Assembly: GCA_045541305.1 (NCBI GenBank)
Contig: JAZQIV010000151.1
Span: 1-14,837 of the forward strand
DNA: 14,837 nt
Direction: 5' to 3'
Origin: RGIG3009 sp045541305
GTDB taxonomy: Bacteria; Bacillota; Clostridia; Oscillospirales; Acutalibacteraceae
Below are positions 7,415 through 13,227 of this stretch, piece by piece; the stretch's first letter is position 1, and each line of letters opens with the position of its first letter. A program made the translations under genes and the position numbers. Below the pieces are notes generated by a model. That model had not been told where the DNA came from. It ran no database searches and worked only from the letters and a program-made list of their open reading frames with translations.

Positions 7415-8379
7415 TTGTGTTTCCCTCCTTTGCGGGTAACGGCGGGCAGCTGCTCACGCGTTAACGAAATAAAGATTTCTTCCAGCGACATTTCCATGGA
7501 ACGCAAGCCAAGCAGCGGATAGCCGTCCTTGGCGAGCGCGGTAAACAGCGCGCGACGGAAATCCGCGCCGTCCTGTGGCTCAAGCGCAAACTCGAACACG
7601 CCGGGTTCTTTTTCACCGTAACACACCACGTCGCTGACGCCGGTTAAGTGGGTGAGAATATCGGTGATGCGTTTTTCATCACCCGCGATGCGTGCCATCA
7701 AGCGGCGATCGGACGAATATTTTTCCGAAAGCGCGGCGGCGGTATCGTCGGCGACGATTTTACCGTCGTTGATGATGATAATGCGGTCGCACACAGCCTC
7801 GATCTCCTGCAAAATGTGGGAGGAGAGAATGACGGTGTGGTGCTTGCCGAGATTTTTAATCAAGGTACGGATCTCGATGATCTGGTTGGGATCCAGGCCC
7901 ACGGTGGGTTCGTCCAGCACCAAAACCGGCGGGTTGCCGATGAGCGCCTGGGCAAAGCCGACACGCTGGCGGTAACCTTTGGAGAGGTTCTTGATAAGAC
8001 GGTTGTACACATGCTCGATCTGCATTAAGCGGCAGATCTCTGCCAGGTGTTTTTTGCGGTTGAAGGTGCATTTTTTCAAATCAAAGACAAAGTCCAGATA
8101 TTCCCGCACCGTCATGTCCAGATACAGCGGCGGTTGCTCGGGCAGGTACCCGATGCTGGATTTGGCTTCATTGGGTTCTTCCAGAATATCGTGGCCGTTA
8201 ATGGTCACGGTGCCTTCGCTGGAAGACAGATACCCGGTGAGAATGTTCATGGTGGTGGATTTACCAGCGCCGTTCGGGCCGAGAAAGCCCAAAATCTCAC
8301 CCTCGTTTACCTGAAAGCTTAGGTTGTCCACCGCGAGGTGGGAACCGTAACGCTTGGTCAGGTTTTGCACTTGGATCAT
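7411..8379 (-). CDS. ABC transporter ATP-binding protein (GldA-like)
   Basis: The 322-residue ATPase shows all family motifs: Walker A GPNGAGKS (34-41), Q-loop in PEQPPLY (81-87), signature LSKGYRQR (132-139), Walker B VLVLDEPT (152-159) and the switch histidine in SSH (186-188). The 100-odd residues after the nucleotide-binding domain, ending near 'SMEMSLEEIFISLTRE', are typical of ABC-2 exporter ATPases. The start at 8379 (MIQVQNLTKRYG) is right for the family and has AAGGAGG 7 nt upstream. The open frame continues upstream without stops, but that part overlaps ribF on the other strand and has no family match. It is the first gene of the four-gene operon, with a probable promoter just upstream. 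Confidence 0.95.
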   Translation of the reverse strand: MIQVQNLTKRYGSHLAVDNLSFQVNEGEILGFLGPNGAGKSTTMNILTGYLSSSEGTVTINGHDILEEPNEAKSSIGYLPEQPPLYLDMTVREYLDFVFDLKKCTFNRKKHLAEICRLMQIEHVYNRLIKNLSKGYRQRVGFAQALIGNPPVLVLDEPTVGLDPNQIIEIRTLIKNLGKHHTVILSSHILQEIEAVCDRIIIINDGKIVADDTAAALSEKYSSDRRLMARIAGDEKRITDILTHLTGVSDVVCYGEKEPGVFEFALEPQDGADFRRALFTALAKDGYPLLGLRSMEMSLEEIFISLTREQLPAVTRKGGKHK

Positions 8380-8404
8380 ATGAGGTCCTCCTTTTTGGGG
8401 TATA

Positions 8405-8441
8405 ATTATACAATATATAGCATAAAGGCGAATTGTGTACA
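8405..8441 (-). promoter_or_regulatory. Probable promoter region of the ABC operon
   Basis: This AT-rich stretch on the minus strand holds two overlapping candidates. One is TATAAT (8405-8410) with a weak TTCGCC 16 nt upstream (8427-8432). The other is an extended -10 TGC-TATATA (8414-8419) with TGTACA 16 nt upstream (8436-8441). Either gives a short leader before the AAGGAGG at 8387-8393. The choice between them cannot be made by eye. Confidence 0.5.
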
Positions 8442-8466
8442 TTGTGTGTATTTTTATAAAACAGTT

Positions 8467-8494
8467 TTGCATTTCCATGGAGTTGTGGTATACT
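8467..8494 (+). promoter_or_regulatory. Sigma-A promoter of the ribF-HAD gene
   Basis: TTGCAT (8467-8472) and TATACT (8489-8494) are 16 nt apart, and TGG before TATACT gives an extended -10. The predicted start near 8501 lies just ahead of GGGAGGTG (8508-8515) and the ATG at 8521. No FMN riboswitch-like leader is possible in so short a 5' region. Confidence 0.65.
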
Positions 8495-8520
8495 GTCTGT
8501 AAGAAAAGGGAGGTGTTGGC

Positions 8521-10092
8521 ATGGCGATTCGGCGATATCGGTACGGCGAAGAGACGATTCCGTGTGTGGAACGAGCGGTGGCGCTTGGCGTATTTGACGG
8601 GCTGCACATCGGGCATCGGGCGGTGTTGTCGGCGGTGTGCGGGCATCTTTCTCCGTATCCGTTGCGGGCAACGGGGTTGTCCATCGTGGGGGTGCCGAAG
8701 GGGGATACCGCACGGCTGATTATCCCCGCGCGGGAAGAGCAATTGCTGGAAACGCTGGGCACGGATGAGTGGATCGAAGTGCCGTTTGCGGATATTTGTG
8801 ACTGGTCGCCCGAACGGTTTGTGCGCGAGCTGCTGCACGAACAGCTGCACACAAAGCTGGTGGCGTGCGGCTATAATTTCCGTTTTGGCAAAGACGGCAA
8901 GGGCGATGCTGACACGCTGCGGGCGCTGTGCGTGCCGCTGGGTATTGCGGTGGCGGAAGTGCCGCCCGTGGAACGGGACGGCGCGCCGATCAGCTCCACG
9001 CGGGTGCGCGCGGCCGTGGAAGTCGGCGATATGCAAACGGCCATGCAGTTACTCGGTCGGCCGTTTGCGGTGGAATTACCGGTGGTGAACGGCGATCATC
9101 GCGGACGGCGGTGGGGCATGCCGACGCTCAACCAGGTGCTCCCCGACGGGTACGCGGTGCCGCGATACGGGGTGTATGCTTCACTGGTGATGGTGGGCGA
9201 TCGGCAATACCGCGCGGTGACCAACATCGGGGTGCATCCCACGGTGGGCGGCGTGCCGAAGCCGCAGGCGGAAACCTGGATTCAAGGCTTTGACGGGGAG
9301 CTGTATGGGCATACCGTGCAGGTGATGCTGATACGGTTTTTGCGTGAGGAACGGCGCTTTGATACGGTGGACGAGTTGACCGCGCAGATCAAGGCAGACG
9401 CTGAAACGGCGCTGGCCTTACTTGGCGGTGCCGACGGTGCCAAAGCGGTGATTTTTGATTTTGATGATACGCTGCAGGATCGCGTGACGGCGTTTTTGAC
9501 GGTGGCGCGCCGGTTGATGGAGCGACACATGACGGCCGTTTCCGAAGAAGAGCGGGAAGAATATGCCTACCAAATGTTTGCGGAGAATTGCGGCGGTTAC
9601 GTGGACTACAACGTGTTTTTCCACAGCTTTGTCGAGCGTTGGCCGTTTGACGAGGGTGTGACCGGTGACCAGCTGTTATGGGAATACCGACGGTTGTTCC
9701 CGCTTTGTTCGAAATTGTTCCCCGAAACGGTGGAGGTGCTCAAAACCTTGCGGCAGCGCGGGTATCGTATCGGGATTATCACAAACGGCAGTGCGCTGAT
9801 GCAAAACCGCAAGCTGGACGTGACGGGGCTGCGGCCGTATTTGGATTTAGCGCTGGTTTCGGAAGATGAGGGAATTCACAAGCCAAACCCCGCTTTATTC
9901 ACGCGGTTGGCGGAGCGGCTGTGTGTGGCGCCCGAAAACTGCGTGTTTGTGGGGGATCATCCGCAAAACGACGTGCGCGGGGCAAGGGACGCCGGCATGC
10001 AGGCGGTGTATCTCAATTCCCGCCAGCTGGACGAGCATCCCGACGGGGTGCCGGAGATTGCGCGGTTGGGTGACCTTTTGCAATACGTATAA
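8521..10092 (+). CDS. ribF: Bifunctional riboflavin kinase/FAD synthetase fused to a HAD phosphatase domain
   Basis: The product has 523 residues where RibF normally has about 310. Residues 1-300 are a complete RibF. The FAD synthetase part has GVFDGLHIGH (23-32), CGYNFRFGKDGKGD (116-129) and ISSTRVR (157-163). The riboflavin kinase part has GDHRGRRWGMPTLN (191-204, PTxN motif), NIGVHPT (235-241) and 'ETWIQGFDGELYG' with E251. It converts riboflavin to FMN and then FAD. Residues 308-523 are a subfamily-I HAD hydrolase with all catalytic motifs: nucleophile motif VIFDFDDTL (D313, D315), motif II TNGS (421-424), motif III lysine in HKPNP (K454) and motif IV VGDHPQNDVRGA (D479, D484). The linker is only a few residues (LLGGADGAK) and is fully in frame. 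The start has GGGAGGTG upstream. It is monocistronic and followed by a convergent terminator. A flavin phosphatase role for the HAD part is inference. Confidence 0.93.
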   Translation: MAIRRYRYGEETIPCVERAVALGVFDGLHIGHRAVLSAVCGHLSPYPLRATGLSIVGVPKGDTARLIIPAREEQLLETLGTDEWIEVPFADICDWSPERFVRELLHEQLHTKLVACGYNFRFGKDGKGDADTLRALCVPLGIAVAEVPPVERDGAPISSTRVRAAVEVGDMQTAMQLLGRPFAVELPVVNGDHRGRRWGMPTLNQVLPDGYAVPRYGVYASLVMVGDRQYRAVTNIGVHPTVGGVPKPQAETWIQGFDGELYGHTVQVMLIRFLREERRFDTVDELTAQIKADAETALALLGGADGAKAVIFDFDDTLQDRVTAFLTVARRLMERHMTAVSEEEREEYAYQMFAENCGGYVDYNVFFHSFVERWPFDEGVTGDQLLWEYRRLFPLCSKLFPETVEVLKTLRQRGYRIGIITNGSALMQNRKLDVTGLRPYLDLALVSEDEGIHKPNPALFTRLAERLCVAPENCVFVGDHPQNDVRGARDAGMQAVYLNSRQLDEHPDGVPEIARLGDLLQYV

Positions 10093-10094
10093 AC

Positions 10095-10132
10095 AAGAAA
10101 CCCGACAAGGGTGCGCTTGGCGGCTGTTTCTT
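10095..10132. terminator. Convergent hairpin terminator between ribF-HAD and the anti-sigma gene
   Basis: AAGAAAC (10095-10101) pairs with GTTTCTT (10126-10132), CCG with CGG and CAAG with CTTG around a 6-nt loop, with one A-G mismatch and a 2-nt bulge. Its start is 2 nt after the ribF stop. Its other arm overlaps the stop codon of the minus-strand gene. The T-tracts are short and interrupted on both sides (TTTCTTATTC; TTTCTTGTTT), so efficiency may be moderate. Confidence 0.65.
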
Positions 10133-11087
10133 ATTCGGGAACATAGGCCGGGGAGGTGACGGTCGGCACCGCGGGTTTGGAGGTGGTGCCGCTGTTGTCG
10201 GTTGCGGTGGTGTCGGTGGCGGGGATGGTCATATTCACGTGACGGAACAGCGCTTCCACACGATCGGTGCCGATGAAAAAGGCTTTGCCGGTGCGCAAGA
10301 GATTGGTGAAGAGATACCCATCGGCGGTGACCGCCATGCTGACGTTTTCGATGCCCAGCACGGGGATGCCGACGGACATGCTGAGCACGGGCTTGTACCA
10401 ATGACGATCTTCGTACACGTTGGGAAGCAACAGATCGTCGCACAGCAAGCGGAAAACGTCTGCTTTTGACAGCAAGTGGTCGTGCGGTGTGTTGGAGCGA
10501 TCCACATAGATGGCGCCGACCTCCAACGTGTGTTCTAAACTCAAGTCTTCCACAAACTGCCCGAGTGTTTTGGGGGTGTACCATGCGGTGATGGCGGCAT
10601 GGTACGCGTTTGAGCCCTCGTATTGCACCGCGACCGCACAGCGTTGCGCAATATCCTTGACGGCATACAGCACGGCGGTGGTGGTGTGCGTGGTGTCGGT
10701 GTAGATATCCTCGCCGTGCACGGTAACCGAGCCGAGCCGTTTTTCTACGAATTGTGGCTCCATGGTGTGATTGGTAACGATATAGGTGGAGCCGCCGAAC
10801 GTGGCTTCGGGGAAGCGCTCGGCAAGCGTTTTATCCTCCCAATGGGGAATAACGGCGATTTCGGGCAAGCGCTTGGTCGTGGTGGCGGGTGCGGTGGTTG
10901 TGTGCGGTGTGTCCACGGGCGGTTTGGATGGATGAAACGCAAAAACGGCCACGGCCACCAGCACCAAGGCAGCCGCCGCACAGGCGGCCATGCGAAGCAG
11001 CGGGAGAGGGCACGCACGATGCGCGGCCTCTTCGATCAGGTTATCGTCGATATCGCCGAATATCTGCAACAATTTTTGTTCTTTCAT
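10131..11087 (-). CDS. Probable membrane anti-sigma factor paired with the ECF sigma factor
   Basis: The 318-residue protein has a short cytoplasmic N-terminus with the motif LLQIFGDIDDNLIEEAAHRA (6-25). That pattern often begins sigma-factor partner proteins in Firmicutes. One membrane segment follows (about 31-51), then a Thr/Pro-rich linker (about 59-72) and an extracytoplasmic domain of about 245 residues that I do not recognise. The C-terminus is again Thr/Ser/Pro-rich and may face the wall. The gene starts inside the stop of the sigma gene (ATGA, 4-nt overlap), the usual sigma/anti-sigma arrangement. No zinc-binding HxxxCxxC anti-sigma motif is present. Inference: the N-terminus holds the sigma factor at the membrane and the outer domain senses an envelope signal. 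Confidence 0.7.
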   Translation of the reverse strand: MKEQKLLQIFGDIDDNLIEEAAHRACPLPLLRMAACAAAALVLVAVAVFAFHPSKPPVDTPHTTTAPATTTKRLPEIAVIPHWEDKTLAERFPEATFGGSTYIVTNHTMEPQFVEKRLGSVTVHGEDIYTDTTHTTTAVLYAVKDIAQRCAVAVQYEGSNAYHAAITAWYTPKTLGQFVEDLSLEHTLEVGAIYVDRSNTPHDHLLSKADVFRLLCDDLLLPNVYEDRHWYKPVLSMSVGIPVLGIENVSMAVTADGYLFTNLLRTGKAFFIGTDRVEALFRHVNMTIPATDTTATDNSGTTSKPAVPTVTSPAYVPE

Positions 11088-11641
11088 AAGCCGATATCCT
11101 CGCTTTCCAAGAAATGTTTGAGGTCCCGACGGGTACGCAGCAGGATCATTTTGACACGGCTTTCGCTGCTGTTATGTTGCCGCGCGATATCCCTCACCGA
11201 ATCGGCATACCAATAGCGGCACACGAACATGCGGCGGTGTTCGGCAGACAGACCGCGCAAAAAGCGGTTCAGCGCATCGCGCAGCACGAGCGTATCCGTG
11301 ACGGTATCGGATGCTTGATCCGGCAGGCAATCGCGAAATTCCTCGAGCAGCAAAGGAACGGTGCCGCCGCCACGCTTTTCGGCGGTGCGGGCGGTAAAGC
11401 GATCCAGCGCCAAGCGTCGGGTGATTTTCCCCAAAAAGGTAGAAAGGTGCTGCGGATCGTGCGGCGGGATGGCGTTCCAGGCGCGCAGATATGTATCGCT
11501 TACACATTCCTCCTCGTCCTCGCGGTCACATAAAATGTTGCGTGCGATGCGCGTGAGATACGGACGGTATTTGCGATCGGTTTCATGAATGGCGGATTCA
11601 TCCCGTTCAAAAAACAGCGCGACAATGCGCTTATCGTCCAT
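11084..11641 (-). CDS. RNA polymerase sigma factor, ECF type
   Basis: The product is 185 residues, the normal ECF size, with only regions 2 and 4. Region 2 spans about 6-83, with 'YRPYLTRIARNILCDREDEEECVSDTYLRAWNAIPP' containing the acidic core-binding and -10 recognition helix, and 'FLGKITRRLALDRF'. Region 4 spans about 122-180, with 'FLRGLSAEHRRMFVCRYWYADSVRDIARQHNSSESRVKMILLRTRRDLKHFL', a clear helix-turn-helix. The start at 11641 has AGGAGG 8 nt upstream. It is followed by its probable anti-sigma gene with a 4-nt overlap. No other gene is in the transcription unit, so its targets apart from itself cannot be read from this window. Confidence 0.93.
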   Translation of the reverse strand: MDDKRIVALFFERDESAIHETDRKYRPYLTRIARNILCDREDEEECVSDTYLRAWNAIPPHDPQHLSTFLGKITRRLALDRFTARTAEKRGGGTVPLLLEEFRDCLPDQASDTVTDTLVLRDALNRFLRGLSAEHRRMFVCRYWYADSVRDIARQHNSSESRVKMILLRTRRDLKHFLESEDIGL

Positions 11642-11726
11642 GGCACGTTTCCTCCTTTCGGGTGTTCAAAAAGGCCTTTCACCTAACTACACGGAAGCGG
11701 GGTGGGGTTAGTCACACAAAATCGAG
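11642..11726 (-). promoter_or_regulatory. Upstream region of the ECF sigma operon, candidate ECF-type promoter
   Basis: ECF operons are usually autoregulated. On the minus strand the region contains TGTGAC, 17 nt, then CGTGTAG, a spacing compatible with an ECF-like promoter. It also has an imperfect inverted repeat CTAAC/GTTAG (about 11693-11712). No good sigma-A promoter is visible. The motif is not a match to a consensus I can name, so this is a weak call. The ribosome binding site AAGGAGG lies just before the ATG. Confidence 0.25.
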
Positions 11727-11751
11727 AAAAGCAGGCAAAACGCCTGCTTTT
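11727..11751. terminator. Rho-independent terminator after the YfcE-like gene
   Basis: AAAAGCAGGC (11727-11736) pairs with GCCTGCTTTT (11742-11751) around a 5-nt loop. T-runs are present on both strands (seven Ts on plus, TTTTctcgaTTTT on minus). It terminates the minus-strand phosphodiesterase gene, which ends 35 nt upstream, and keeps that transcript out of the sigma operon. No plus-strand gene needs it. Confidence 0.9.
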
Positions 11752-11785
11752 TTTGTGCCCGTTTTGGGGGCAGGTGCATATACTG

Positions 11786-12253
11786 TTAACGGAGACGGAC
11801 GTGGTTGACGGCAATGCCGCCGCTTGCATCGATATCCAGGATGGCATAGGTGCTGCCGTGACCGAGTGAGCCGGGGTTGACAAGATACAAGCCGTCGTCA
11901 TACAGCGATAACGGCTGGTGGGTGTGCCCAAACAGCGCCACCCGCGCGCCGCGGGAACGGGCGGCGCAGGAAAAACGATACAGATCGTGCTTGACACCGT
12001 AATGGTGGCCGTGTGCCGCGAAGAAAAGCTGCCCGCCGAATCGGAATTCGGCATCGTCCGGGAACGGGGAGGCAAAATCACAGTTGCCCGCGATCTGCAG
12101 CGTGCGGATACTGCAAAATTCTTCGAGGGCGGTCAGATCGGAAGCACCGTCGCCCAAATGTACCAGCAGAGCGGCTTCGGGCTGCGCATCGATGACCTTT
12201 TGCAGTGAGCGGCGGTCGCCGTGGGTGTCGGACACGACCAATAAACGGAACAT
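11786..12253 (-). CDS. YfcE/MJ0936-type metallophosphodiesterase
   Basis: The 155-residue product is a small calcineurin-like phosphoesterase with all metal ligand motifs: SDTHGD (8-13, D9 and H11), HLGDGASD (32-39, D35), GNCD (56-59, N57), HGHHYGV (81-87) and GHTHQP (109-114). The length matches YfcE and MJ0936, which hydrolyse phosphodiesters with Mn2+ or similar metals in vitro. The physiological substrate of this family is unsettled. In Firmicutes the gene often lies beside rph or a dITP pyrophosphatase gene, but here it stands alone. The start at 12253 has AAAGGATG upstream. Only 44 nt separate it from the divergent small-gene cassette, so the two promoters must overlap each other or the coding starts. 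Confidence 0.93.
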   Translation of the reverse strand: MFRLLVVSDTHGDRRSLQKVIDAQPEAALLVHLGDGASDLTALEEFCSIRTLQIAGNCDFASPFPDDAEFRFGGQLFFAAHGHHYGVKHDLYRFSCAARSRGARVALFGHTHQPLSLYDDGLYLVNPGSLGHGSTYAILDIDASGGIAVNHVRLR

Positions 12254-12297
12254 AGTATCATCCTTTGTTTCATATAGTGCAGTAGGGAGGGAACAGC

Positions 12298-12546
12298 ATG
12301 AGTCAGATTACACCGGAACAAATGCAGGCGTTGCTGGGCTACGCCGCCAAGCAACTGGGTACCACGCCCGAGCAGCTGGCAAGTACTGTGCAAAACGGCG
12401 GGCTTTCTTCGCTGACAAGCGGTGAAAACGCACGGCGTATCCAACAGCTGGTTGGTGACCCGCAGCGATTACAGCAAATGATGGCATCGCCCGAAGTACA
12501 GGCTTTTTTAAAACGGGTCACGGGGGGCGAGAAGCATGGAGGATGA
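12298..12546 (+). CDS. Small helical protein of unknown function, first of a three-gene cassette
   Basis: I do not recognise this 82-residue soluble protein. It is Gln-rich and predicted helical, with two blocks: 'TPEQMQALLGYAAKQLGTTPEQLAST' (5-30) and 'NARRIQQLVGDPQRLQQMMASPEVQAFLKRVTGG' (44-77). The second block resembles, in pattern only, the Asp/Asn-Pro helix repeats seen in STI1-like domains. The motif 'LQQMMASPE' followed by a GG recurs as 'LDGLLNSPE' in the next gene. There is no signal peptide, membrane segment or cysteine. GGGAGG sits 7 nt before the ATG, a strong site. The stop overlaps the next gene by 11 nt. Confidence 0.75.
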   Translation: MSQITPEQMQALLGYAAKQLGTTPEQLASTVQNGGLSSLTSGENARRIQQLVGDPQRLQQMMASPEVQAFLKRVTGGEKHGG

Positions 12547-12877
12547 GCTTTCCAAAAAGCTGGACGGGTTACTGAACTCGCCCGAGGGGTTGGAAAAGAT
12601 CAGCCGCATGATGGCGGCACTCGGCGGCGAAGCCGCACCACCGCCCTCGCCGCCACCGCAGGCGGAGCCCGCTTTGCCGGAAATGGACAGTTTACTGAAG
12701 CTGTTGCCGCTGATTACCCAAATGGGGCAGGACGATGAAAACACCGCACTGCTGAAAGCATTGCGCCCTTATCTGCACGGTGGGCGCGAAAAGCGGTTGG
12801 AGGAATCCATGCGCATGATGCGGCTGCTAAAATTCCTACCGCTTTTGCAGCAAAAAGGAGGTAACGGAATATTATGA
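12536..12877 (+). CDS. Small protein of unknown function with SPE-helix motif, second of the cassette
   Basis: This 113-residue protein is of unknown function. The order is: an N-terminal helix 'LSKKLDGLLNSPEGLEKISRMMAALGG' (5-31) similar in pattern to the end of the preceding protein; a Pro-rich linker (35-49); a hydrophobic helix 'DSLLKLLPLITQMG' (51-64); then 'ENTALLKALRPYLHGGREKRLEESMRMMRLLKFLPLLQQ' (68-106), basic and amphipathic. The hydrophobic parts are short and interrupted by charge, so I predict a soluble or peripheral protein. The start at 12536 overlaps the first gene by 11 nt and depends on a G-rich site (GGGGGGCGAG). The last codons carry a perfect AAGGAGG that serves the third gene. 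The cassette looks translationally coupled. Confidence 0.75.
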   Translation: MEDELSKKLDGLLNSPEGLEKISRMMAALGGEAAPPPSPPPQAEPALPEMDSLLKLLPLITQMGQDDENTALLKALRPYLHGGREKRLEESMRMMRLLKFLPLLQQKGGNGIL

Positions 12878-13227
12878 ACGATGCACAAACGATGCAGCTG
12901 CAGCACGAAGCCGAACAGCGCGTTCGGCGCATGGCGGAACGCTCGCGGCGATTGGTGCGCGAGCACCCGGTACACGTGTATCGCGGGACGACGGTTACAC
13001 CCGCCGTTGCGTGTGAACGACCGCAGCCGGAAGAACCGCTTTGCGAAGAGGAGCCGTGTGCCGTGTGCGAACCATGTGAGCCGACACCGTGTGAACCGGT
13101 GCCGTGCAAACCGCACGTCGACACGGGCGATGGCGAGAGCTGGCTGCTGTTGCTGCTGATTTTGGTGCTGTGGCGTAACCACGCACCGCTGGAGCTGCTG
13201 CTGGCGCTTTTGTACGTTGCGTTATAA
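12874..13227 (+). CDS. Cys-rich small protein with hydrophobic C-terminus, third of the cassette
   Basis: The 117-residue protein is unrecognised. It has a charged, Arg-rich helix (about 8-30), a linker, then an acidic Cys/Pro/Glu repeat region (47-80) with seven cysteines at about 47, 57, 62, 65, 68, 73 and 78 (CAVCEPCEPTPCEPVPCKP). It ends in two hydrophobic stretches: WLLLLLILVLW (90-100) and LELLLALLYVAL (106-117). The cysteine ladder could bind metal or form disulphides, and the tail could insert in a membrane. Neither can be proved here. The start overlaps the previous stop (ATGA) and has AAGGAGG 11 nt upstream. It converges with the DUF4375-like gene, and their stop codons share the six bases TTATAA, with no terminator between. 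Confidence 0.75.
   Translation: MNDAQTMQLQHEAEQRVRRMAERSRRLVREHPVHVYRGTTVTPAVACERPQPEEPLCEEEPCAVCEPCEPTPCEPVPCKPHVDTGDGESWLLLLLILVLWRNHAPLELLLALLYVAL

Noticed and set aside
8495..8520. FMN riboswitch before ribF
   Set aside because: The predicted leader is only about 20 nt, far too short for an FMN aptamer.
8380..9036. Possible N-terminal extension of the ABC ATPase
   Set aside because: The frame is open but overlaps the ribF coding region on the other strand, is Arg/His/Pro-rich and lies beyond the promoter; the family start and the AAGGAGG fix the start at 8379.
9400..9450. Suspected frameshift or missing stop joining ribF to a separate HAD gene
   Set aside because: The frame is continuous across the junction, there is no second ribosome binding site or ATG before the HAD motif, and both domains are intact. 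A genuine fusion is the simpler reading.
12250..12278. Sporulation sigma-E/K-like promoter before the small cassette (ACATAGT, 14 nt, CATATAGT)
   Set aside because: The -10 is close to CATACANT, but the -35 has two mismatches, it overlaps the divergent gene's start codon, and initiation would fall on the ribosome binding site. Too weak to annotate.
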